64,000 nucleotides of DNA from Bacteroidia bacterium Ga0077558 (GTDB taxonomy: Bacteria; Bacteroidota; Bacteroidia; Chitinophagales; Chitinophagaceae), in contig LNFJ01000171.1 in NCBI GenBank assembly GCA_001464625.1, positions 101,543-165,542 on the forward strand, read 5' to 3'. Positions within the stretch are counted from its first letter, which is position 1, and each line of letters starts with the position of its first letter. Of this stretch, positions 17,777-25,996 are shown one piece after another. A model generated the notes under the pieces. That model saw nothing but the letters and a program-made list of their open reading frames with translations. It had not been told where the DNA came from and ran no database searches. Made by a program: the position numbers and the translations under genes.

Positions 17777-18235
17777 TTATTTCGTTTTTTGCCGGGTTCG
17801 CTGTAGTTTTTTTTGCCGTTCCACATCTACTTTTTGGTTATGCTTAATTACGTCCCAGTACTCTTTACCATATTCTACAAATATTTCAGATCCCGCCGCA
17901 ATATCTTTATTTGATTTAATATACACCTTCGTCCCAACCTCCACATACTCGGCATTATTCGTAAGTCCTTTTGTTCTTCGCAAGCCTCTCGCATCATTAG
18001 CATAACGAGCCAATGCTTTTTTATTATTACTGGCATCAATTACATGATTCCGCTTTACAAAATAGATATATCCATTATTGCCATCGTTATCATCCACCTC
18101 TTTCCAGGTGGTTATTTTGCCTTTATACTCAACGATCAATGTGTTCTTCGGAATAAACTCTTTTGCAAACAATCCATTTCCCGCATCAGTTAGGCCCGAT
18201 TTCTTTACCACTATTTTTTTCTCTAACAAAGCCAT
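17777..18235 (-). CDS. SET-domain protein lysine methyltransferase-like
   Basis: 152 residues from the ATG at 18235; a start 11 codons upstream is possible but adds a stretch not seen in the family. SET-domain features: GLTDAGNGLFAKEFIPKNTLIVEYKG (SET N-terminal strands and the GxG-type SAM loop), ALARYANDARG in place of the usual R-F-x-N-H motif, and AGSEIFVEYGKEYW (the ELxxDY-type segment with the catalytic Tyr). Small stand-alone SET proteins occur in Bacteroidota; targets are unknown. The tail is strongly basic. Confidence 0.82.
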   Translation of the reverse strand: MALLEKKIVVKKSGLTDAGNGLFAKEFIPKNTLIVEYKGKITTWKEVDDNDGNNGYIYFVKRNHVIDASNNKKALARYANDARGLRRTKGLTNNAEYVEVGTKVYIKSNKDIAAGSEIFVEYGKEYWDVIKHNQKVDVERQKKLQRTRQKTK

Positions 18236-18350
18236 ACTAACATTTTTGTTGGCCGCAAATATAGCCATAGCACAACTTCAAAAGTCAATTGCTTTGCAAA
18301 AGAATAGTTTAACCGCAGAGGCACCATCAATTGCCTCTGCGGTTACTTGT

Positions 18351-19235
18351 TTATCCCTTCAATCCTTTCACTTCATATAAAATTTGTAGAATTTCTTTTA
18401 CCAGCAAAGGGTCTTTATTTATTTCCAATGCTCTTTCTAAAAACTGGACGGCCGTTTTGTTATCACCTATTTTATAATACCCCTCTCCCAGGCTCGACAA
18501 TACATTAGCCGATTCCGGGTATAGTTGTGCATTCAGTTGAAATACTTTAAACGCTTCCTCCTTTTTTCCCTGTTGCAGTAGTAAATAACCAAGGCTATTC
18601 AACTCTCTTTCATTGTTTACTAATGACTTTAATTGCATGGACATTCCACGGATATTGCTGTTTTTATTGAGCAATGTTCCATCATTCAACCATTCGCTCA
18701 GCAATGAAAAGCTTTTATAATTGGGGCTATAATCTCCACCGGTAAGTATAGTTTGCAAATCTTTTTCAAGCGATGTAACAGGGAATTCATTGATCCGCCC
18801 TACTTCTACCCCATTTTTATAAACAATAAAAACAGGTACTCTAAAAATTCCCTTGCCGGCTTCTTCCTGCTTCGGGCCCTGTTTGTATAATGAATCACTG
18901 CCGCCCAACCCGATCAGCTTTACCTGGCTGGTAGCAAATGATGCATCATGCAGCAATTTCATAAACCTTGGTACTTCTCTTTTACTATCACCACACCAGG
19001 TGCCCAGAAAGATATCCATGCTGATATCTTTGGTGTTAGTTTTTTTAATTGCCGCTGTAATTTTTGTATCAGGTTGATAAGCATTGTATATACTGTCAAA
19101 CCATTTGTTGAATGGTGCTTGCATTAGATCATTTTGCGTAATCGTTCCGTATAAAATTGTTGACTTGACAGCTATTTGACCAAAAGAAATTATTGATACA
19201 GCCATTAATACAATGGCCATTGATATTTTTTTCAT
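18351..19235 (-). CDS. Secreted thioredoxin-fold protein with TPR C-terminus
   Basis: 294 residues with a signal peptide (MKKISMAIVLMAVSIISFGQ). A thioredoxin-like domain spans about 60-165, with the active-site region LGTWCGDSKREVPRF and the cis-Pro region IFRVPVFIVYKNG. The active site is C-G-D-S, so the second, resolving cysteine of a CxxC redox pair is missing. Two or three TPR-like helical repeats follow (LNSLGYLLLQQGKKEEAFKVF, LSSLGEGYYKIGDNKTAVQFL). It probably acts in the periplasm; a redox, scaffold or peroxide-related role cannot be decided. Confidence 0.8.
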   Translation of the reverse strand: MKKISMAIVLMAVSIISFGQIAVKSTILYGTITQNDLMQAPFNKWFDSIYNAYQPDTKITAAIKKTNTKDISMDIFLGTWCGDSKREVPRFMKLLHDASFATSQVKLIGLGGSDSLYKQGPKQEEAGKGIFRVPVFIVYKNGVEVGRINEFPVTSLEKDLQTILTGGDYSPNYKSFSLLSEWLNDGTLLNKNSNIRGMSMQLKSLVNNERELNSLGYLLLQQGKKEEAFKVFQLNAQLYPESANVLSSLGEGYYKIGDNKTAVQFLERALEINKDPLLVKEILQILYEVKGLKG

Positions 19236-19325
19236 AAAAAATCATTGTTTGGTTAATTATAATAATAGAATAGTTGTATGCCCCGAAATAGATCAGGCAT
19301 AACACAAAAAAACACAGAAATATAA

Positions 19326-19664
19326 TTAACCCAATTGTGGCGGATGTTCAATGCCATAAACATTACCGGAAGGCAAAACGGTTACAAGATTAACCGTGAA
19401 TGCTGTATTCAAATAACAGAATTGAAATACTTGATCATTTACCGGCGTACAATAAGATTCATCCGGATGATGGTGGATATGAACGGGTGGAGCTGCATTA
19501 TCGGCAATAGGGGCAGCTTTGTCTTCCAGCAAGCTTTCGCAATCACAGGTTTTTCCATCAGTAGTAAAATAATTGGTAACCCGGCAATTTACATAGCCGA
19601 TATGCTTCTCGTATTGAGCAACAAAGAAAACAAGGAGTAATATTACAGCAGTAATTTTTCTCAA
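19326..19664 (-). CDS. Secreted Cys/His-rich small protein
   Basis: 112 residues; the start codon is TTG at 19664, chosen because it begins a good signal peptide (MRKITAVILLLVFFVAQ). The mature part contains five cysteines and a His cluster (CDCESLL, then VHIHHHPDESYC), and ends GIEHPPQLG. Such small His/Cys-rich secreted proteins in Bacteroidota often sit beside metal uptake genes, but no such neighbour is present here. I see no known domain; metal binding is a guess from composition. Confidence 0.6.
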   Translation of the reverse strand: MRKITAVILLLVFFVAQYEKHIGYVNCRVTNYFTTDGKTCDCESLLEDKAAPIADNAAPPVHIHHHPDESYCTPVNDQVFQFCYLNTAFTVNLVTVLPSGNVYGIEHPPQLG

Positions 19665-19836
19665 CTGGCTGACTATTTAGTTTGGGTTTTGGTGCAGCAG
19701 GAAGCCCCGCCGCTTTTACCTGACAAATAGTGGGGAGAAAGGGTTGCATTCTTTTCAGCCTGTATTCGTAGACGATTGACTAAACTTCATCATTTTTTTG
19801 AACATTCCAGAAATAGGAGGCAATAAAACTAGTCCT

Positions 19837-20244
19837 TTAAACCATATCATCAATTTCAATATTCTCTTTATCGATAAGTTCCTTTATTTCATAAAAAGAG
19901 CTCAAAAGTCCATATAGCTCTGGATTTGGCTCAAATCCATCAATATAAATACGCATAAAATCTTGGTGTCTAATCCAATCTTCTACTATTATCTGAAGAC
20001 CATTATTTTTTAAATTTAAATGCCAGTACTTTGAAACATTACTTGATATAACATCAAAATACCGCAATAAATATCTAGAAGGATAGGAAGAGTTCTTATG
20101 ATCGGAAACGAAAACAAAGGTATTATTATTGATAATCTCCAAACCATATACATTATATAATTTGTCTATTTCCAAATAAGTAGGTTCAAACCCAAATTCT
20201 AATCCCAGTCTATGGACAGATTTATTTATACACTTTACTATCAT
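19837..20244 (-). CDS. Unknown small cytoplasmic protein in an AT-rich patch
   Basis: 135 residues, no signal peptide, acidic, with a C-terminal helix (SFYEIKELIDKENIEIDDMV). The sequence reads like a small alpha/beta protein (LGLEFGFEPTYLEIDKLYNVYGLEII). I recognise no family. It starts 11 bases after the end of the interrupted lipoprotein gene on the same strand, so both may be one unit. Small AT-rich genes of this kind are often toxin-immunity or defence remnants, but nothing here proves that. Confidence 0.6.
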   Translation of the reverse strand: MIVKCINKSVHRLGLEFGFEPTYLEIDKLYNVYGLEIINNNTFVFVSDHKNSSYPSRYLLRYFDVISSNVSKYWHLNLKNNGLQIIVEDWIRHQDFMRIYIDGFEPNPELYGLLSSFYEIKELIDKENIEIDDMV

Positions 20245-20255
20245 GAAACACTTTC

Positions 20256-20603
20256 TTATTTATACAATCTATTATAAAACTCAATCACTGTACTATCCGG
20301 CTTATAGGTGATTTCAGCATCTGGAGAAATTCCCGTTAACGATTTTATAGTATTCATCTTTATCTGATAAACAGACATTCATTTATAATTTAATCTATGA
20401 GAAATTCTGGGGTCAGCTGCATTTTCCAGTAAATAAAATATCATGGAAGTATCTTTCCTTTCCGAAATAATGCTTACAGCATTTATAATACTATCTTTAT
20501 TTTCACTTCTTAACATTAGAATAAGCTGTTCTTTTGTTTCTCCATTATTCTTACAAGAAGAAATAAAAAACAAACATATTACTAAACACAATTTACTACT
20601 CAT
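20256..20603 (-). pseudogene. Small lipoprotein gene interrupted by one in-frame TGA
   Basis: The frame runs 116 codons from ATG 20603 to TAA 20256, broken only by TGA at 20379-20381. The first 74 residues carry a lipoprotein signal (MSSKLCLVICLFFISSC) and a helical part like a HEAT repeat (QLILMLRSENKDSIINAVSII, then MIFYLLENAADPRISHRLNYK). After the TGA the same frame continues for 40 residues of protein-like sequence (MSVYQIKMNTIKSLTGISPD, then ITYKPDSTVIEFYNRLYK). A single GGA to TGA change would explain it. It is either a pseudogene or a truncated lipoprotein. Confidence 0.65.
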
Positions 20604-20731
20604 AGTATAATCTTTGCAATGGTTATCTTCCCAAAGATGTGAATAGCTTTTGTTGGCTCAATCAGCGTATAAATTACTTTATACACTAAGTCTGTTTTCA
20701 GAAGTCCTTAGTTGAAACTCTTCTCCTCACA

Positions 20732-21079
20732 TCATTTTTCAATCAAACCATCCGTCTTCCATTGTTTGAAAACATTGATCGTACTGTCGCTTAGTTTAGC
20801 GGCTTTGCGGAAAGGCATAAAACCTCTGTCTGTCGGATTCAGTTCCACCCGGCGGATGATCTCATCGATATCAGCTTTTACGTTGGCAAAATTATCATAC
20901 GGCTTTTTATTGCCTTTACCGGATATATGACAAGGAGAGCAATTTGTGGTAATAGCCATTTGCACATTAGCTTCATAACTAAACTTAGGCACCGCAGCCG
21001 TTGTCTTTTTAGAAGAACTGCAATTGGCAAATAATACTACAGTAGCAACAATAGCTGAAAAGGCAATGATTTTTCGCAT
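20732..21079 (-). CDS. Cytochrome c-like lipoprotein
   Basis: 115 residues. The lipoprotein signal MRKIIAFSAIVATVVLFANC is followed by a short Ser/Lys linker. One CxxCH haem-binding motif is present (TTNCSPCHISGKG, about residue 50) and a candidate Met ligand lies in DRGFMPFRKAAKLSDS. The size and the ending INVFKQWKTDGLIEK match small c-type cytochrome domains of Bacteroidota that are anchored to a periplasmic membrane face. Its electron-transfer partner is not in the window. Confidence 0.82.
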   Translation of the reverse strand: MRKIIAFSAIVATVVLFANCSSSKKTTAAVPKFSYEANVQMAITTNCSPCHISGKGNKKPYDNFANVKADIDEIIRRVELNPTDRGFMPFRKAAKLSDSTINVFKQWKTDGLIEK

Positions 21080-21164
21080 GTGGTTTGTTTTTTAAAAATG
21101 AAATATATCCAAAAAAATACAATCTCAATCACCAACTATCAAAACGATTGAACCAATAGCTCCG

Positions 21165-21196
21165 GTTGCCCGCCATCCTTCCAAATATTATCTTCG
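21165..21196 (+). promoter_or_regulatory. Promoter of the MFS transporter gene
   Basis: GTTG at 21165-21168, 20-base spacer, TATCTTCG at 21189-21196, one base off TAnnTTTG. The predicted start of transcription is within a few bases of the ATG at 21207, so the leader is very short. Confidence 0.5.
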
Positions 21197-21206
21197 CAAT
21201 ACTACC

Positions 21207-22400
21207 ATGCTTAGAGCTACTGCTAAAACTTACCGCAATGCATACGCAGGCCTGTCGAAAGAAACATGGCTGCTTTCCCTGATAATGCTGATAAACCGCA
21301 GCGGCACCATGGTAGTGCCGTTTATGACGCTGTACCTTACCAGTCCGGAAATGGGCTATTCGGTAGGTGATGCAGGAATTGTATTTGGTTTATTTGGAGC
21401 AGGTGCTTTTGCTGGCGCATGGCTCGGCGGAAGACTGACAGATAAAATTGGCTTCTACCCTGTTCAGTTATTTACCTTATTCGGCGGGGGAATTTTATTC
21501 ATTGTATTGGGACAGATGAATACCTATCCGCTTATTTGCATCTTTACTTTTTTACTCAGTTTTGTGAATGAAGCTTTTCGCCCTGCTAACTCCACCGCTA
21601 TTGCATTCTATAGCAATGAAAATAACAGAACAAGATCTTATGCATTGAACAGGCTGGCCATCAATTTGGGTTGGGCCGCAGGTAGTGCATTGGGTGGATT
21701 TATTGCACATATTGATTACGAATTATTGTTTTGGGTAGATGGATTTACCAATATGGGTGCCGCATTATTAATGTGGCTGGTTTTAAAACCCGTGGATTAT
21801 AAACCACCCAAAAAGCAAAAGATCGATGATCCGCTGATACAATCTGCGTATAAAGACAAAACCTATTTGTCCTTTGCATTTATCACTATTTTATTTGCCT
21901 GTTGCTTTTTTCAGATGTTCAATAATGTTCCCGTTTACTTTAAAAGGGAACTCAATTTCTCTGAACCTTTTATCGGCATTTTAATGGCTGCCAACGGCAT
22001 CATCATAGTGCTGGTAGAAATGGTGCTGGTGTATAAACTGGAAGGTAAAAGGAACAATATCTATTATATCAGCATCGGGGTGTTTTTGGTTGGTGTTGCT
22101 TTCCTTTTATTGAACATACCTGCTGCAGCCGTGCCGGTAGCCATCAGCATGATTGTGCTGGTTACTTTCGGCGAAATACTCTCCATGCCTTTTATGAATA
22201 GCTATTGGATAGCCCGAACACAGCCATCCAACCGGGGGCAGTATGCAGCACTATATACAATGGCCTGGTCGGTAGCACAAGTGCTTGGCCCTATGGGCGG
22301 TGCACAGCTTGCCGAATATTCCGGTTTCAATGTTTTATGGTGGACGGTAGGGCTTGTTTCAATCGTCGCATCCTTCGCTTTTTGGAAATGGCATCGGTAA
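21207..22400 (+). CDS. Major facilitator superfamily transporter
   Basis: 397 residues with 12 predicted membrane helices. The MFS motif A between helices 2 and 3 is visible (WLGGRLTDKIGFYPVQLF). The N-terminal part RSGTMVVPFMTLYLTSPEMG resembles the drug-efflux branch (YdeE/MdtG-like). The charged central loop (PVDYKPPKKQKIDDPLIQSA) joins the two six-helix halves. Substrate unknown. It is convergent with the racemase-like gene, 7 bases apart. Confidence 0.88.
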   Translation: MLRATAKTYRNAYAGLSKETWLLSLIMLINRSGTMVVPFMTLYLTSPEMGYSVGDAGIVFGLFGAGAFAGAWLGGRLTDKIGFYPVQLFTLFGGGILFIVLGQMNTYPLICIFTFLLSFVNEAFRPANSTAIAFYSNENNRTRSYALNRLAINLGWAAGSALGGFIAHIDYELLFWVDGFTNMGAALLMWLVLKPVDYKPPKKQKIDDPLIQSAYKDKTYLSFAFITILFACCFFQMFNNVPVYFKRELNFSEPFIGILMAANGIIIVLVEMVLVYKLEGKRNNIYYISIGVFLVGVAFLLLNIPAAAVPVAISMIVLVTFGEILSMPFMNSYWIARTQPSNRGQYAALYTMAWSVAQVLGPMGGAQLAEYSGFNVLWWTVGLVSIVASFAFWKWHR

Positions 22401-22407
22401 ATTTTAG

Positions 22408-23097
22408 TTATCCAAGCGCAAAATCCACCGCAGCAGTTGCATGTAATAAAGTGGTATCAAAAACAGGTAGTGCTGTGTCGGATTGTTTGATAAGCATCGG
22501 AATTTCTGTGCAGCCCAATATTGCACCTTGTGCCCCTTCAGCAGATAGTTTATCAATTATTTCCAAAAATCCTTGCTTTGTTTCAGCAAGAAATTTTCCT
22601 TTTCCTAATTCATTATAGATGGCATTGTTTACGAACTCTATACCATCAGCACCTGGTATTATTGTTTCGACACCGTAACTGGCGAGTTTGTTTTTATAAA
22701 AGTCAAACTGCATGGTGTAGCGGGTACCTAATAATGCTACTTTAGTAATTCCTTTGTGTTGGATAGCTTTGGCAGTAACATCGGCAATATGCAGCAGCGG
22801 AATAGATATTTTTTCCTGCACCCTCTCTGCAATATGGTGCATAGTATTAGCACCCAATAACACACAAGCAGCGCCGGCGGCTTCCACTTTTTTAGCAGCA
22901 TCGGTAATAATGCGGGTAATTCCATCCCAATCTCCTTTTTGAGTAAGGGTTACTATTTCTCCATAATTAACGGAATACATCGCAATTTTTGCGGCTTCAT
23001 TTCCGCCCAATCGTTGATTAGTAATTTCATTAAATAGCCGGTAATAGTCCAACGAGGAAACCCATGATAAACCGCCTACAAATCCAATTGTTTTCAT
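22408..23097 (-). CDS. Aspartate/glutamate racemase family protein lacking one catalytic Cys
   Basis: 229 residues from the ATG at 23097; an upstream start would add MQYFYY before the conserved MKTIGFVGGLSW. The fold signature of the YgeA/Asp-Glu racemase family is clear (YYRLFNEITNQRLGG, LLHIADVTAKAI, LLGTRYTMQFDFYKNKL). The second active-site Cys is present (GAILGCTEIPML). At the first site, where YgeA has a Cys in its C-T-N-T-M-H motif, this protein reads LLGANTMH, so that Cys is Gly. It may have lost two-base racemization and do another reaction. Confidence 0.82.
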   Translation of the reverse strand: MKTIGFVGGLSWVSSLDYYRLFNEITNQRLGGNEAAKIAMYSVNYGEIVTLTQKGDWDGITRIITDAAKKVEAAGAACVLLGANTMHHIAERVQEKISIPLLHIADVTAKAIQHKGITKVALLGTRYTMQFDFYKNKLASYGVETIIPGADGIEFVNNAIYNELGKGKFLAETKQGFLEIIDKLSAEGAQGAILGCTEIPMLIKQSDTALPVFDTTLLHATAAVDFALG

Positions 23098-23189
23098 GTA
23101 ATAAAAATATTGCAAAGCATCCTCCGCAACAAAACTTTCGTCACAGAATGATAATATTTCCTAATATCAGCTGGGGCGGAACAAACCCT

Positions 23190-23197
23190 TACATTTG
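23190..23197 (+). promoter_or_regulatory. -7 box for the PafA-like phosphatase gene
   Basis: TACATTTG is a perfect TAnnTTTG box 14 bases before the ATG at 23212. No TTTG is seen 20 bases upstream, so the call rests on the -7 box. The leader would be under 10 bases. Confidence 0.42.
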
Positions 23198-23211
23198 TCA
23201 AAATTTTTTTC

Positions 23212-24834
23212 ATGCGACTGGTATCTATTTTAGCGTTAGTATTATTCTGCACTGTCACTGTTGAAGCACAGCAAACGATTAAGCGTCCAAAGCTTATTGT
23301 AGGTATTGTGGTGGACCAGATGCGCTGGGATTATCTCTATCGTTTTTATGACCGGTACGATGCTAATGGTGGATTTAAACGTATGCTTAACCAGGGCTTT
23401 ACTTGTGAAAACACTTTAATTCCATACACCCCTACATATACAGGTTGCGGACATAGTTCTATTTACACAGGATCAGTGCCTGCTATAAATGGCATTACCG
23501 GAAATTATTGGTGGGACAGAGATCAAATGCGTTCTGTTTATTGCACAGAAGATAAAACAGTCAACACCGTTGGCAGCGCTACTTCTGCAGGCAAACAAAG
23601 TCCCAGAAATATGCTTACCACAACCATCTGCGATGAATTGCGGATTGCTACCAACTTTAAAAGTAAAGTGGTAGGTATTTCTATAAAAGACAGAGGTGGT
23701 ATTTTACCAGCAGGCCATAGTGCCAATGCCGCTTATTGGTACGATGGCGGCGTAGGCAAATGGATAACTTCTACTTATTACATGAATGAATTACCAAAAT
23801 GGGTTAATGATTTTAATGCGCAGAAGTTAGTTGATAAATATTACGAAAAAGGCTGGAATACACTTTACCCGATTAACACTTATACACTAAGTACCGCCGA
23901 CGAAAAAAGCCATGAAGCAAAAACATTAGGTGGCAATAAATTTCCCTATGACATGAAAGCTTATATGGGAAAAGACTATGGGAAAGTTTCTACCACTCCA
24001 ATGGGAAATACATTGACTGCTGAATTTGCAAAAGCTACGTTAGTGGCTGAGCAATTGGGAGCAGATGATATTACGGATTTTCTGGCGGTAAGTTTTTCTT
24101 CACCGGATTATATTGGTCATACGTTCGGACCTAACTCGGTAGAAGCTGAAGATGGATTTTTAAGATTAGATAAAGAGCTTGGTTCTTTCTTAGATTTTTT
24201 GGATGCAAAAGTTGGCAAGGGTCAATACACCGTTTTTCTTTCTGCTGACCATGGCGTGGCACATACCCCCGAGTATATGACGGAGAATAAAATGCCCGGT
24301 GGAAGAGTTTTCATGAGCGACATAACCAAGCAACTCAACATTGCATTAAATGAAAAATTCAACATCACCCCTGTGGTGGTCTATGATGATAATTACCAAT
24401 TTGGATTAAATCATCCAAAAATTGATTCTGCTAAATTAGATGCTGAAGATATTATTGAGTGGATAGTTACCCGCATGTCCAAAGATTCAAACATTGCAAG
24501 AATATTTTCGCTGGAAGAGTTGAATGAAGTTCCGCTTCCCGGAACGGTAAGAAATATGCTGAATAACGGTTACTATAAACGCCGCAGCGGAGACATCCAG
24601 TTTCTGCTTAAACCCAATTATATAGATGCCTGGAGCAATACCGGTACCACCCATGGCTTATGGAACCCCTATGATACGCATATTCCTTTGTTGTGGTATG
24701 GCTGGGGTATAAAACAGGGAAAGACCAACCGGGAAACCTATATGACTGACATTGCGCCAACTATAGCGGCTTTGTTACGCATACAAATGCCTAACGGAAA
24801 TGTAGGCCAGGTGATTACAGAAGTACTGAAATAA
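23212..24834 (+). CDS. pafA: PafA-type secreted alkaline phosphatase
   Basis: 540 residues, normal for PafA of Bacteroidota, a periplasmic calcium-independent phosphatase active on phosphomonoesters. Signal peptide ends near VEAQ. Metal and active-site segments are all present: VGIVVDQMRWDYL (first Asp), PTYTGCGHSSIYTG (Thr nucleophile), ISIKDRGGILPAGH (the Lys and Arg that contact phosphate), SSPDYIGHTFGP (Asp and His) and LSADHGVAHTPE (Asp-His). Alone in its unit, with a good -7 box upstream. Confidence 0.93.
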   Translation: MRLVSILALVLFCTVTVEAQQTIKRPKLIVGIVVDQMRWDYLYRFYDRYDANGGFKRMLNQGFTCENTLIPYTPTYTGCGHSSIYTGSVPAINGITGNYWWDRDQMRSVYCTEDKTVNTVGSATSAGKQSPRNMLTTTICDELRIATNFKSKVVGISIKDRGGILPAGHSANAAYWYDGGVGKWITSTYYMNELPKWVNDFNAQKLVDKYYEKGWNTLYPINTYTLSTADEKSHEAKTLGGNKFPYDMKAYMGKDYGKVSTTPMGNTLTAEFAKATLVAEQLGADDITDFLAVSFSSPDYIGHTFGPNSVEAEDGFLRLDKELGSFLDFLDAKVGKGQYTVFLSADHGVAHTPEYMTENKMPGGRVFMSDITKQLNIALNEKFNITPVVVYDDNYQFGLNHPKIDSAKLDAEDIIEWIVTRMSKDSNIARIFSLEELNEVPLPGTVRNMLNNGYYKRRSGDIQFLLKPNYIDAWSNTGTTHGLWNPYDTHIPLLWYGWGIKQGKTNRETYMTDIAPTIAALLRIQMPNGNVGQVITEVLK

Positions 24835-24917
24835 GAAGATTGCTGATGTGAGTTGTTATTGTGTTTTCTTTCGTAATTTTCTTATCCACTATATAAGACA
24901 CCATTAATAACCACTAT

Positions 24918-25940
24918 ATGAATAAGATCACACGGATGCTATTAGCTTGCCTGTTTGCGGGCACATTTTCTGTATCTGCGCAGAACCAGGTTGACAGTAT
25001 CAAATTTTTTACGGACCCCGGCATTGTAGAAATAACATTGACTACTGATTTTGGTAAACTACAGATCGCCGAAAATATTGAAGTTTATCAGGAAGGAGAT
25101 ATCACCGTTCGTTTTCCTGATAACACGACTATCAGCGAAAAAATGAAACTGCATGCAAGAGGCAAGTCGAGAAGAATTAATTGTGCTATGCCTCCCATTA
25201 TGCTGGATTTTCACACTCCTACTTCACCAAGACTTTATACACTCAGCAGGTTGAAACTGGTGGTGGGTTGTGCCAACTCAAGTGTGGATGAGCAATTGCT
25301 GTTGAAAGAATACATGGTGTATAAAATTTACAACCTTTTTGATGAAAGAAGTTTTAGAGCAAGATTAGCCAAAGTAACCTACATCGATACAAAAGGCAAG
25401 ATGAAATCATATACGCAATATGCCTTCTTACTGGAAGATGTTGATGATATGGCAAAAAGGAATGGCTGCAAAGCCAGTAAAAAGGTTGCTTTTGCAGTGG
25501 ATGAAGCAGACCCTGCATTGATGAATAAAGTTGACATTTTTGAATATATGATTGGCAATACTGACTGGTCGGTGCCGGCTAACCATAATATAGAAATGAT
25601 TTATCCCCGTAATGATGAAAAAGCGAAAGTGCTTACTGTTCCTTACGACTTTGATAATTCAGGTTTTGTAAATGCCTACTATGCAGTACCAAGCGAAGTG
25701 GTGGGAACTGCCTCCGTTACCCAACGGGTTTACAGAGGCTATAAAAGAACCATGCCTGAAATTGAAAATACCCTGAAAATTTTTAAAGAGAAAAGACAAA
25801 GTATCAATGACCTGGTAAATGGGTTTGAGTTGTTTAAAGACAAAACAAAAAAAGATATCATTAGTTACCTGAATGAATTTTACAAGACCATTGAAAGCGA
25901 TAAAAAAGTAAAATCAATCTTTATTGATAACGCCAGATAA
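24918..25940 (+). CDS. Secreted CotH-like kinase-fold protein
   Basis: 340 residues with a signal peptide (MNKITRMLLACLFAGTFSVSAQ). I recognise no exact family, but the order of motifs follows CotH (spore-coat kinase fold): LHARGKSRR, then LSRLKLVVGCANSS with a run of residues EQLLLKEYMVYKIYNLF, then FRARLAKVTYIDTKGKMKSY and AFLLEDVDDMAKRNG, then IGNTDWSVPANHNIEM and VPYDFDNSGFV with candidate catalytic and metal-binding Asp residues. CotH proteins phosphorylate coat proteins from outside the cytoplasm. The similarity is by eye and needs a profile search. A close paralog follows. Confidence 0.65.
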   Translation: MNKITRMLLACLFAGTFSVSAQNQVDSIKFFTDPGIVEITLTTDFGKLQIAENIEVYQEGDITVRFPDNTTISEKMKLHARGKSRRINCAMPPIMLDFHTPTSPRLYTLSRLKLVVGCANSSVDEQLLLKEYMVYKIYNLFDERSFRARLAKVTYIDTKGKMKSYTQYAFLLEDVDDMAKRNGCKASKKVAFAVDEADPALMNKVDIFEYMIGNTDWSVPANHNIEMIYPRNDEKAKVLTVPYDFDNSGFVNAYYAVPSEVVGTASVTQRVYRGYKRTMPEIENTLKIFKEKRQSINDLVNGFELFKDKTKKDIISYLNEFYKTIESDKKVKSIFIDNAR

Positions 25941-25996
25941 CATTAATTCGTTAGTTTACCACCACCATCTTATACTTTAAACTTAACCATTAAGTT

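Noticed and set aside
19335..19640. 101-codon plus-strand frame opposite the Cys/His-rich protein
   Set aside because: The minus-strand frame has a signal peptide and a plausible start; this one has neither.
20379..20381. TGA as a selenocysteine codon
   Set aside because: No SECIS-like hairpin is visible after the TGA, and no selenoprotein context; a nonsense mutation is simpler.
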